10,545 nt of DNA from DAIPHL01 sp036771375 (GTDB lineage: Bacteria > Synergistota > Synergistia > Synergistales > Synergistaceae): contig DAIPHL010000076.1 of assembly GCA_036771375.1 (NCBI GenBank), positions 1 through 10,545 on the forward strand. Direction: 5' to 3'. The translations under genes were made by a program, and so were the position numbers. Positions 1 to 6,233 of this stretch are shown in pieces. Position 1 is the first letter of the stretch. The number at the start of each line of letters is the position of its first letter. The notes under the pieces were generated by a model. That model worked only from the letters and a program-made list of their open reading frames with translations, did no database searches and was not told the DNA's origin.

Positions 1-26
1 GGTTCCTTTTCTATTTTTATCTTCAT
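1..26 (-). CDS. dnaN: DNA polymerase III beta sliding clamp, first codons only (partial)
   Basis: Only eight complete codons are present (MKIKIEKE, then CC of a ninth); the gene runs off the left edge. The start resembles the usual N-terminus of DnaN (MKIKI/MKFKI type). It also lies immediately downstream of dnaA on the same strand, the classical dnaA-dnaN order. DnaN is the ring-shaped processivity clamp of the replicative polymerase. An AAGGAG Shine-Dalgarno sits about 12-13 bases before the ATG at 26, slightly long but acceptable. Possible promoter elements on the minus strand are a TATAAT at 102-97 without a good -35, and a TTGACA at 263-258 spaced 17 bases from a poor -10 (ACAAAT) that overlaps a DnaA box. 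Identity rests on position plus eight residues, so it is probable, not proven. Confidence 0.75.
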
Positions 27-80
27 TGTGGTGTAAGATCTCCTTTCTTACTGAGTTCCTCTTTTGTCTTCTTTGAATGC

Positions 81-107
81 TCTTATGTTTTTGTTTATTA
101 TAAAAAT
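81..107. other. Candidate DNA unwinding element (DUE)
   Basis: This 27-base stretch in the dnaA-dnaN gap has only three G/C bases (82, 87, 93). It lies directly beyond the DnaA-trio repeats, on the side away from the DnaA boxes. In Bacillus subtilis the duplex first opens at an equivalent AT-rich 27-mer between dnaA and dnaN. The position, composition and order (boxes, trio, AT-rich) match that arrangement. Unwinding here is inferred; the AT-rich stretch could also simply be a promoter region, since it contains TATAAT on the minus strand. Confidence 0.6.
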
Positions 108-117
108 CCAGCAGTCA

Positions 118-126
118 TAGTAATAG
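118..126. other. DnaA-trio repeats (TAG-TAA-TAG)
   Basis: Three adjacent trinucleotides TAG, TAA and TAG read 5'-3' on the plus strand toward the DnaA box at 131-139, separated from it by the four bases GTAC. Read away from the box on this strand they are 3'-GAT-AAT-GAT-5', the form of the DnaA-trio element described in B. subtilis. There a DnaA filament loaded from the neighbouring boxes grips one strand of the opened DNA. Phase, orientation and the AT-rich flank all fit. The next triplet outward (TCA) no longer matches, so three units are clear. Confidence 0.6.
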
Positions 127-130
127 GTAC

Positions 131-326
131 TGTGGATTTGTGGAAAGCAATCAAAAAAGCATGACGTCTCCGAATTTTCTCTGTGGAAAGAATCGATGGA
201 TGATATTTTCGGTTATTCACATTTTCCACAGAACATTTGTGGAAATAAGGGAACTATTGTCAATTCGTAGAGACAATCCACAGAGATAAACGGGTTTTTT
301 ACATCTTATTCCGTATGTTATCCACA
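131..326. other. oriC, DnaA-box cluster downstream of dnaA
   Basis: Eight DnaA-box matches are packed in about 200 bases. They are TGTGGATTT 131-139, TGTGGAAAG 139-147, TGTGGAAAG 182-190, TTATTCACA 213-221, TTTTCCACA 222-230, TGTGGAAAT 238-246, CAATCCACA 274-282 and the perfect consensus TTATCCACA 318-326. The first two share one base and the 213 and 222 boxes abut, suggesting cooperative filament loading next to the trio. The last box lies inside the 3' end of the dnaA coding sequence. Together with the cluster upstream of dnaA this forms a bipartite origin of the Bacillus/Helicobacter style. A weak inverted repeat, ATTGTC/GACAAT (256-261 with 272-277), lies within the cluster. Confidence 0.85.
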
Positions 327-1627
327 ATGGTCTTGACTCGGATGTTTGTTTTCATCATGTTTTCTATTTTTTTACACGCGTGGAGTACCGTCGTATGGTC
401 CTTCTTGTTGAAGGCGTACCCGATCTGTTGGAGACTGTCGTTGATCTTTTCTCTTGCGATGAACATGGCGATTTGACGTGCCAGGGCAAGGTCCGAGGTG
501 CGCTTGGACGAAACGAGGTCCTCCACGGTGATTCCAAAGCTTTCGGCCGTGAGCTGTTGTATGTAATCCACGCTGATCCGCTCTCCGGAGCTGTTTCTCA
601 GAATATCCTTGAGCCATACGCCGATGTTTTCGGCGTTCATCGGCTCGGAATTGATGTTTGAATAGGCAACGACCCGATTCAAGGCCCCCTCCAACTCTCT
701 GATGTTGCTCGAGATGTTTTGAGCCAGAAACAGGATGACGTCCTCCGGAATTTCATAGCCCTTCATCTCGGCTTTTTTCTGGAGGATCGCCATTCTCGTC
801 TCGAAGTCAGGTTGTTGAATGTCGGTGACGAGCCCCCATTCAAAGCGGGAGACCAGTCTCTCTTCGACGCCCTTGATCTCCTTGGGGGGTCTGTCGGAGC
901 TGATGACGACCTGTTTTTTTGCAACATGGAGGCTGTTGAAGGTGTGAAAGAATTCTTCCTGTGTACCCTCTTTGTCCCCGATAAACTGTATGTCGTCGAT
1001 CAGAAGAATATCGAGGTTTCGATAGTGGGCCCGAAAATCTTCCGTCGTTTTGTTTCTGATCGACGTGATCATGTCGTTCGTGAATTTTTCCGAGCTCACA
1101 TACAGAGTGCGGGGATTTTGTAGACTGTTTTCGACGTGGTGGGCGATTGCATGCATGAGGTGTGTCTTCCCCAAGCCAACGCCGCCCCATATGAACAGCG
1201 GATTGTATGCGATGCCGGGGGATTCGCTTACGGCGAGGCTTGCGGCATGGGCCATCCGGTTGGACTTTCCTACCACAAAGGTATCGAATACATAGTTTGG
1301 ATTGAGTCCATTTGTTTTTTGTATCGTCTGCGTCTCGACGACGGCCTTTGCACGCTCCTGTTCCTGCAGACTTTCATCCAGCTGGATCTGTACGGTTTCG
1401 GCGTATCCGCGTTTTCTGATAAAATCCTCCAATGGCTTCAGGATTTTTTTCTCCATGTTCTGCTTGGCGAAGGGATTTGGAACATCGATCAGCAAAACCC
1501 CGTTTTCGATCGAGATGGGGACGCATGTCGAAAGCCACATGCTGCTCGTTCCTTGTGGCAAAAAGTTGCTGGACGATTCGAGGATGTCCTGCCATATCGC
1601 TTTGATGTCTCTTTCCGTTCTTTCCAC
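299..1627 (-). CDS. dnaA: Chromosomal replication initiator DnaA
   Basis: This 442-residue protein is full length for the family. Domain I covers roughly residues 1-80, followed by a short variable linker. The AAA+ domain begins near 108, with Walker A GGVGLGKT at 148-155, Walker B LLIDDIQF at 208-215, sensor 1 SSDRPP at 243-248 and the arginine-finger segment RLVSRF at 257-262. Domain IV ends with the DnaA signature DHTTVLHACKKI at 410-421. ATP-bound DnaA binds 9-base boxes, forms a filament, melts the origin and loads the helicase. The start is a GTG at 1627, chosen because GAGGTG lies 8 bases upstream and it gives the normal N-terminus. Boxes on both sides, including one overlapping the start codon (CTTTCCACA 1620-1628), imply autoregulation. 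Just before the signature the sequence reads NKKDHTTV where most DnaA proteins have GRDHTTV. Confidence 0.98.
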   Translation of the reverse strand: MERTERDIKAIWQDILESSSNFLPQGTSSMWLSTCVPISIENGVLLIDVPNPFAKQNMEKKILKPLEDFIRKRGYAETVQIQLDESLQEQERAKAVVETQTIQKTNGLNPNYVFDTFVVGKSNRMAHAASLAVSESPGIAYNPLFIWGGVGLGKTHLMHAIAHHVENSLQNPRTLYVSSEKFTNDMITSIRNKTTEDFRAHYRNLDILLIDDIQFIGDKEGTQEEFFHTFNSLHVAKKQVVISSDRPPKEIKGVEERLVSRFEWGLVTDIQQPDFETRMAILQKKAEMKGYEIPEDVILFLAQNISSNIRELEGALNRVVAYSNINSEPMNAENIGVWLKDILRNSSGERISVDYIQQLTAESFGITVEDLVSSKRTSDLALARQIAMFIAREKINDSLQQIGYAFNKKDHTTVLHACKKIENMMKTNIRVKTIVDNIRNKM

Positions 1628-1660
1628 AATCGATGCACCTCGTAACTTATGTTAATCGAT

Positions 1661-1669
1661 ATTTTAACA
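1661..1669 (-). promoter_or_regulatory. Probable dnaA promoter, extended -10
   Basis: On the minus strand the sequence reads TGTTAAAAT, an extended -10 (TG-N-TAAAAT), 34 bases before the GTG start of dnaA. The region 17 bases upstream reads ATTTTT, not a consensus -35, which fits an extended -10 promoter. DnaA boxes at 1740-1797 lie just upstream, so DnaA binding could regulate it. The promoter is inferred from sequence alone. Confidence 0.5.
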
Positions 1670-1739
1670 TGATGGTCTACCGTAAAAATGACGTCGTCCG
1701 AATTGTCCCGTCTTCGAGAAAAATGATTCTTTAGACGCA

Positions 1740-1931
1740 TTTATACACTATGTTTATACACTTATCCACATTTGGAGAAGTCAATGCTTGTGGATAGTGA
1801 GAAAGCACTTTGTCAGAGGACTCACGATAACAAAAAGAATGTGAAAAAAAGGCAATGAGAGATAGAGCGCGTTTGAATGCCGTGGAAATATCGAAAACTT
1901 ATCCACAAAAGTGAATAAGTCTTGTGGATAA
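1740..1931. other. oriC, DnaA-box cluster upstream of dnaA
   Basis: Strong boxes are TTATCCACA 1762-1770, TGTGGATAG 1789-1797, TTATCCACA 1899-1907 and TGTGGATAA 1923-1931. Weaker relatives are TTATACACT at 1741-1749 and 1754-1762, CGTGGAAAT 1881-1889 and AGTGAATAA 1910-1918. The rest of the 410-base gap between dnaA and the ECF gene (1628-2037) holds the dnaA promoter near 1665 and an AT-rich tail at about 1932-1955. I see no gene in it; a 63-codon open frame here lies across the boxes and has no support. No DnaA-trio pattern adjoins any of these boxes. This half therefore looks like the regulatory or assembly arm of the origin and not the melting site. Confidence 0.85.
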
Positions 1932-2037
1932 CGGTAAAAAGAAAAAATTTTTAGAAGAACTACAATGTTCATGTCATTCTTCCTTGCAGTTTTATCCCTC
2001 TCGACATGAATAAAATACCGTCTTTTAAAAAGAGCTT

Positions 2038-2712
2038 TTAGGGGACGTTTCTTCGAGGAGCGGATGGACTGTCTTTTTCTCTGTACAGAATGATCGCCTT
2101 GCAGACTGCGGATGTGAATACCCCGGCGACCAGGGCTTCGGGGATGCCATGGACGAAAATCACGGAGAGGATGAACCGGTAGACATATGCCGTATCAACG
2201 TTTTTAATCGATGCATAGGCGTCTCCGAAGATGAGATAGATGAGGTTCATGACCAGAAGAGTGTTCGTCAGGGAGCCCGCGATTCCAGCGGAAAAGAGGG
2301 AGATGATCCGCCATTTTTTGTCTTCTCGCCTCCACCTTTTCATGAAGAGATCCACATAATAGGGAACGACACCGACCAGTATTCGGGGTCCGAAACAGAT
2401 GAGCAGCGCAAGAACGCTCCCTCTCCCCAGTCCCGGCACCGGGATCAGGGGAGAGAAGACGAAGGACAGCAGCGCGGGAACGACGGTATTGTTGATCAGA
2501 CTTGTCAGGCCGAAAATTCCGCCGAGCAGTGCGCCGATCTTGGGTCCGAGAACAATGGAACCGATGATGACGGGGATGTGGATGATGGTGGCCTTGATCA
2601 CACCGAGCTGGATGAAGCCGATGGGCGTAAACGCCATGAGGAAGATGATCGAGGCAAAAAGCGAAGTAACGGCGAATTCCTGGATCTTGTTTGTTTTTCT
2701 GTCTGTCTTCAT
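2038..2712 (-). CDS. ECF-type vitamin transporter, substrate-binding (S) membrane component
   Basis: This 224-residue, very hydrophobic protein has about six predicted membrane segments. Its N-terminal stretch runs FLMAFTPIGFIQLG, then IHIPVIIGSIVLGPKIGALLG and FGLTSLINN, which is typical of the ECF_trnsprt S-component family. Such proteins bind a vitamin or related micronutrient and deliver it to a shared EcfA/EcfA'/EcfT energising module, which is not in this window. Folate- or pantothenate-type substrates are common in relatives, but the substrate cannot be read from the sequence. The ATG at 2712 is preferred over the one at 2721: AGAGGGG ends 9 bases before 2712 but directly abuts 2721. 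A possible -10 (TATACAAT at 2761-2754, minus strand) lies upstream. I recognise no riboswitch in the 151-base leader. The longer open frame upstream overlaps argH antisense and is not real. Confidence 0.85.
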   Translation of the reverse strand: MKTDRKTNKIQEFAVTSLFASIIFLMAFTPIGFIQLGVIKATIIHIPVIIGSIVLGPKIGALLGGIFGLTSLINNTVVPALLSFVFSPLIPVPGLGRGSVLALLICFGPRILVGVVPYYVDLFMKRWRREDKKWRIISLFSAGIAGSLTNTLLVMNLIYLIFGDAYASIKNVDTAYVYRFILSVIFVHGIPEALVAGVFTSAVCKAIILYREKDSPSAPRRNVP

Positions 2713-2809
2713 GTTTTCCATCCCCTCTTTGTCAGCGGAGCGACTCCCACTTAATTGTATATGAAATTGGCGACGAATGTCCCCGACAGATCGAAACATT
2801 TGAAAGACA

Positions 2810-2842
2810 TTGCACCCACCCGATCGAGACGGGCGGGTGCAA
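2810..2842 (-). terminator. Strong hairpin after argH (possible terminator or attenuator)
   Basis: On the minus-strand transcript TTGCACCCGCCCG pairs with CGGGTGGGTGCAA around a 7-base loop. This makes a 13-bp stem with a single G-U pair. It starts 21 bases after the argH stop codon. In plus-strand RNA the same position would be an A-C mismatch, so the stem fits minus-strand transcription better. There is no uninterrupted U-run after it (ATGTCTTTCAAATG follows), so it may be an inefficient terminator, a 3' stabiliser, or part of the ECF gene leader. Confidence 0.55.
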
Positions 2843-2863
2843 TCTTCTCGTGACTTGGAAAGA

Positions 2864-4282
2864 TCAGGCAAAAAGATCCGGGTACCGGGCCACGTAGGAA
2901 GAAAAAGACTCGTCAAGATCGCGAAGGCGGTCTTTTCCTCTCTCGATCTGCCCCCGAACCTGCCTTTGAGATGTTCCCCCGTATGTATCCCGGCGCTGGA
3001 CGGATGTCTCGGGAACGAGCAACGAGACGAGATCGTCTCCGGCCTGTGGAACGAGCTTCTTCCACTCGTCTCTGTCGAGCGAGGTGAGCGTACGACCGTT
3101 TTCGATACACCACCGGACGACGTTTCCCACGATTTCGTGAGACTTTCGGAAGGGAACGCCCCTTTCCACAAGATGTTCGGCGACGTCCGTGGCGAAGATG
3201 AAACCATCCGCGAAGCCGCGCTTCGCGGACTCTTCATCGACCTCGACCTCCGCGATGAGGGGAGTGATCACCTCGAGCATTCCTTTCAGGGCGTCGCAGG
3301 ATCTCCAAAGGGAGCGTTTGTCCTCCTGGAAGTCCCTGTTGAAGGTCAACGGAGTTCCCTTCATCAGGACAAGCGCGTCGACGAGCGCTCCGGTGAGTTG
3401 CCCGGCTTTGCCGCGAAGGATCTCGAGCACATCGGGATTTTTCTTCTGAGGCATCATGCTCGATCCGGTGCAGAATGCGTCGGGAAGCTTGATCCATCCG
3501 AACTCGGACGAAAAGTATACGATCAGGTCTTCGGAAAGTCTGCTCAGATGCACGCCGAAGGTCGCGGCGAAACTGTGGAAATCGATGATATGATCCCGTT
3601 GAGCGACGGAGTCCATGCTGTTTTCGGAGACTTTGGAGAACCCGAGATCCTTTGCGGTGAAATCCCGATCGAGAGGCAGGGTCGAGCCGGCGAGCGCTCC
3701 GCTGCCGAGCGGGCACTCGTCACAGCTTTCATAGGCGAAGAGAAGCCTGCGCGCGTCCCGCGTGAACGCCTGGAAGTGCGCCATCCAGAAGTGTCCCATG
3801 GAGATCGGCTGCGCCTGTTGCAGGTGCGTGTATCCGGGCACGATTTTGTCCGTATGCTCGTCCGCTTTCCCGAGGAGGACTTCGAGAAGTTCTTTCAACA
3901 TGTTCCAGATCGTCAGAATCTCCTTGCGTAGGGAGAGCCTGACCGTGGTGTTGGATTGGTCATTTCGACTTCGTCCCGTGTGAATCTTGGCGCCTACGTC
4001 GCCCGTGCGTTCCGTCAGGAGGGATTCGACGTTCATATGAACATCCTCGAGGGATTCCTTTGGTACGAACGCACCGCTGGAGGCCTCCTGCGCGATCTGA
4101 CGGAGCGCCGCTTCGATTTCTTTTGCCTCCTCTTCGGTCAGAAGCCCCATCTTCGCCAGCATCCGAACGTGTGCCGCACTGCCTCGAATATCCTCCTGGA
4201 CGGTCCGCCAGTCGAGGTCGAGGGACTGGGTAAAACGTCCTACGATCTCGTTTGTCTCTTGAGAAAATCTACCCTTCCACAT
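2864..4282 (-). CDS. argH: Argininosuccinate lyase
   Basis: This 472-residue cytoplasmic enzyme has the normal length for the family. It cleaves argininosuccinate to arginine and fumarate, the last step of arginine biosynthesis. Family landmarks visible in order are HTGRSRNDQ (101-109), YTHLQQAQPIS (151-161), the fumarase/aspartase-superfamily signature loop GSSMMPQKKNPD (273-284) carrying the catalytic serine, and NRDFQEDK (315-322). The ATG at 4282 is chosen because MWKGRF is the usual start, and GGAGGTG lies 10 bases upstream. In-frame codons further upstream would add 46 residues unlike the family and would run into the preceding terminator-like hairpin. No other arginine gene is adjacent, so it appears as a lone arg gene here. 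I see no ARG box or other regulatory site that I can support. Confidence 0.97.
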   Translation of the reverse strand: MWKGRFSQETNEIVGRFTQSLDLDWRTVQEDIRGSAAHVRMLAKMGLLTEEEAKEIEAALRQIAQEASSGAFVPKESLEDVHMNVESLLTERTGDVGAKIHTGRSRNDQSNTTVRLSLRKEILTIWNMLKELLEVLLGKADEHTDKIVPGYTHLQQAQPISMGHFWMAHFQAFTRDARRLLFAYESCDECPLGSGALAGSTLPLDRDFTAKDLGFSKVSENSMDSVAQRDHIIDFHSFAATFGVHLSRLSEDLIVYFSSEFGWIKLPDAFCTGSSMMPQKKNPDVLEILRGKAGQLTGALVDALVLMKGTPLTFNRDFQEDKRSLWRSCDALKGMLEVITPLIAEVEVDEESAKRGFADGFIFATDVAEHLVERGVPFRKSHEIVGNVVRWCIENGRTLTSLDRDEWKKLVPQAGDDLVSLLVPETSVQRRDTYGGTSQRQVRGQIERGKDRLRDLDESFSSYVARYPDLFA

Positions 4283-4380
4283 TTTTTTCGAGCACCTCCA
4301 GATATCGACGAACATTGTACAGGTATGATACAGGATTTTCTCCCAAAAAGATTCTCCCGGGGGTGTGTCGAAGAAACGAC

Positions 4381-4417
4381 AAAACCCCTCCTTTTCCAAT
4401 GACTGGGAGTAGAGGGG
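4381..4417 (-). terminator. Possible intrinsic terminator of the 57-residue gene
   Basis: On the minus strand CCCCTC (4417-4412) can pair with GAGGGG (4390-4385), followed directly by TTTT. It begins 30 bases after the stop codon of the small membrane gene and lies before argH. The loop is long (about 21 bases, with a possible small inner CCA/TGG stem), so the structure is moderate only. Confidence 0.45.
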
Positions 4418-4447
4418 CAACGCATGTAATGATTGTTCCGTGCTTTG

Positions 4448-4621
4448 TCAAAACAGGCTCTGGAAGAGCAAACGCAACAGATATAGGACTGCGAGGGCTA
4501 TGGCGATGTAGATCGCGATTCTGACGATCATGACGATTCCGACCGCCGCGACCGGCAGGACGAAGCGCAGCACGACATACAAGCCGCCGATGACGAAGAG
4601 TACGAAAATAACGGAAGACAT
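4448..4621 (-). CDS. Small hydrophobic membrane protein, 57 residues, function unknown
   Basis: This frame is short but well supported. The ATG at 4621 is preceded by AAAGAGGTGA with 10 bases spacing, and an extended -10 lies just upstream. The product is almost entirely hydrophobic, with arginines at about residues 19, 34 and 50. It probably makes two membrane helices (about 4-30 and 35-55) with a short positive turn. I recognise no family. An overlapping 121-codon frame starting at an ATG inside the ribosome site is arginine-rich and runs through the downstream hairpin into argH; I judge it a shadow. Hydrophobic composition alone can arise by chance in one frame, but the combination of promoter, Shine-Dalgarno, length and terminator-like hairpin argues for a real gene. 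It has its own transcription signals, separate from the MATE gene upstream. Confidence 0.65.
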   Translation of the reverse strand: MSSVIFVLFVIGGLYVVLRFVLPVAAVGIVMIVRIAIYIAIALAVLYLLRLLFQSLF

Positions 4622-4644
4622 CAAGATACATCACCTCTTTAATA

Positions 4645-4653
4645 ATTATAACA
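4645..4653 (-). promoter_or_regulatory. Extended -10 promoter of the 57-residue gene
   Basis: The minus strand reads TGTTATAAT, a perfect TATAAT with the TG extension one base upstream. It lies 23 bases before the ATG at 4621. No -35 at 16-18 bases is evident (TATTAA region), as is usual for extended -10 promoters. The predicted transcript would start near 4638, leaving a very short leader that begins almost at the Shine-Dalgarno. Confidence 0.6.
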
Positions 4654-4833
4654 TATTGAACCGGATTTTAATAGAATCAAGTTTTCAAGACGTCGGGCCA
4701 GATGGGTTTTACCCGAGCGATTGACGGTTCGATTCCGTGTCCGGAAACCAACGGATACGGGCCGTACTTTCGATTGGGTTTCAAAAAATCAAGGTCACGC
4801 TGCAAGGTTTTTTTCGGCGTTTTTCTGTCTCTG

Positions 4834-6177
4834 TCAGTACAGTGGCAGTTTGTCTTTGTTGTGTCGTACCAGGGCGAACGTCAAAAGTACGCTCAGGACA
4901 TCGGCGGCGGGTTGCGCGTAAATGATGCCGTCCAGCCCGAGGAATTTCGGCAGAACGACGATGAGCGGCAAAAAGAAGATCCCCTGTCGGGATACGTTCA
5001 GCACGCCGCCCTCTTTCCCTCTTCCCATCGCGAGAAAGGCGGAGGAGTACGCGATATGGAAGCCAAAGAGCCAGAACACGACGCCGTTTGCCCGCATCGC
5101 GCGGCTTGCGATGTCGACGACGTGCTGGACTCCGTTTGCGAAAGCCGACGTGATGGGCACCGAGAAGATCGCGACCGTCGTTCCGAAGAGAAAACAGAAT
5201 ATGCCCGACCACCGTAGGATGATATGGATGGCTTCCCGGACCCGTTTTTCGTTGTTCGCTCCGAAGTTGATGCCGACCACGGGTTGATAGCCCTTGAGAA
5301 AACCGAAGACGATGAAAGCGCCCAGAGACATGACCCGCATCACGATGCCCATCGCCGCTACCGCGTCGTCGCCGAAAACCTTGGCCTGGTTGTTCGTAAG
5401 ACCGATCGCCACGCTTGCGAGCAGCTGATAGAGAAAAGCGGCCACCCCGACCTGAAATATTTCGAAGAGGATGCCGCGGTCGAAACCGGCTTTTTTCACG
5501 GAGATCTCGAGATAACCTCGTTTCGACAGGAGAAAGTGGACGTATAGGCTGGTGGTCGTGATCTGGGAGATGACGGTCGCGATCGCAGCCCCGCGAATTT
5601 TGAAATCGAGGGTGTAGATGAAAATGGGGTCGAGAAAGATATTCAGCAGGGCACCGGTGAGCATGACCGTCATGGTCAGCCTCGCCTGTCCCTGGGCCGT
5701 CGTGATGTTGCCGGTCGTGATGCAGAAGGCGCTGAGAGGCGCTCCGGAGAGGATGATGAAGGCGTACTGTCTTGCGAACGGATAGATCGTGTCCGTGGCG
5801 CCGAGGGCGTATAGCAACGGTTTCATGAATAGGAAACAGGACAACACGAGTGTGCCGCTTGCCGAAAAACAGTAGAAGATCGCCAAGGAGGCGGTTTTGC
5901 TGGCGAGCTCCCGGTTTCCGGCGCCGAGCATGCGGGAGATGTAGGAGGCCGAACCGACGCCGAAGGTCAGCCCGATTCCGACGATGATGTGGATCAACGG
6001 CAGGATGATGGCCACCGCCGCGAGCTGACTGGTGCCGAGTCCGGAGACGAAATACGCGTCCACGATGTTGTACAGTGCATTGACCGCCATGCCGGTCAGC
6101 GTGGGCAACCCCATCGCCAGAAGCACCTTTCCGAGATCTCCGTCTTTGACGTAGTTTATCCGCTCTTCTTTGTTCAT
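4834..6177 (-). CDS. MATE-family multidrug/metabolite efflux transporter
   Basis: This 447-residue integral membrane protein has about twelve predicted helices in two homologous MatE halves (roughly 15-175 and 235-395). Recognisable family segments are NALYNIVDAYFVSGLG (33-48) with the following LAAVAI, GVGSASYISRMLGAGN (73-88), and in the second half GYQPVVGINFGANNEKRV. MATE proteins export drugs, dyes or metabolites in exchange for Na+ or H+; the substrate here is unknown. The ATG at 6177 is used because MNKEERINYVKDGDLGKVLL is the typical start. Its ribosome site is weak (AAAGGA about 14 bases away), and translation may be helped by the TetR gene ending 56 bases upstream. The two form an operon. 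The roughly 180 bases after its stop contain no convincing terminator. Confidence 0.93.
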   Translation of the reverse strand: MNKEERINYVKDGDLGKVLLAMGLPTLTGMAVNALYNIVDAYFVSGLGTSQLAAVAIILPLIHIIVGIGLTFGVGSASYISRMLGAGNRELASKTASLAIFYCFSASGTLVLSCFLFMKPLLYALGATDTIYPFARQYAFIILSGAPLSAFCITTGNITTAQGQARLTMTVMLTGALLNIFLDPIFIYTLDFKIRGAAIATVISQITTTSLYVHFLLSKRGYLEISVKKAGFDRGILFEIFQVGVAAFLYQLLASVAIGLTNNQAKVFGDDAVAAMGIVMRVMSLGAFIVFGFLKGYQPVVGINFGANNEKRVREAIHIILRWSGIFCFLFGTTVAIFSVPITSAFANGVQHVVDIASRAMRANGVVFWLFGFHIAYSSAFLAMGRGKEGGVLNVSRQGIFFLPLIVVLPKFLGLDGIIYAQPAADVLSVLLTFALVRHNKDKLPLY

Positions 6178-6233
6178 CCTCGACGCACCGTTCCTTTCGT
6201 CGAACGATTCACCCCGCCGGAGGCGAAGAAAAA

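Noticed and set aside
1781..1972. 63-codon minus-strand frame inside the upstream origin arm
   Set aside because: It runs through several DnaA boxes; its hydrophobic residues come from the AT-rich origin sequence and it has no clear ribosome site.
2713..2809. Riboswitch (folate, preQ1 or similar) in the ECF leader
   Set aside because: Only a small GGAG/CTCC hairpin is visible; no consensus core of a known riboswitch could be matched by eye.
2713..3237. Upstream extension of the ECF S-component frame to 399 residues
   Set aside because: The extra 175 codons lie antisense to argH and are Ser/Arg-rich. The family start and a good Shine-Dalgarno are at 2712.
4269..4634. 121-codon minus-strand frame overlapping the 57-residue gene
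   Set aside because: Arginine-rich and shadow-like, running through the downstream hairpin into argH; the hydrophobic frame has the correctly spaced ribosome site.
4723..4750. tRNA-like T-arm (GACGG-TTCGATT-CCGTG) followed by CCGGAAACCA, as in a tRNA 3' end
   Set aside because: The T-stem has only four of five pairs. Looking 70-90 bases upstream gives a five-pair partial acceptor match but no D-arm GG or anticodon arm. It might be a tRNA or attachment remnant but cannot be supported.
4681..4833. Rho-independent terminator after the MATE gene
   Set aside because: Short stems (GGGT/ACCC, TCGGG/CCCGA) exist but none is followed by a U-run on the minus strand.
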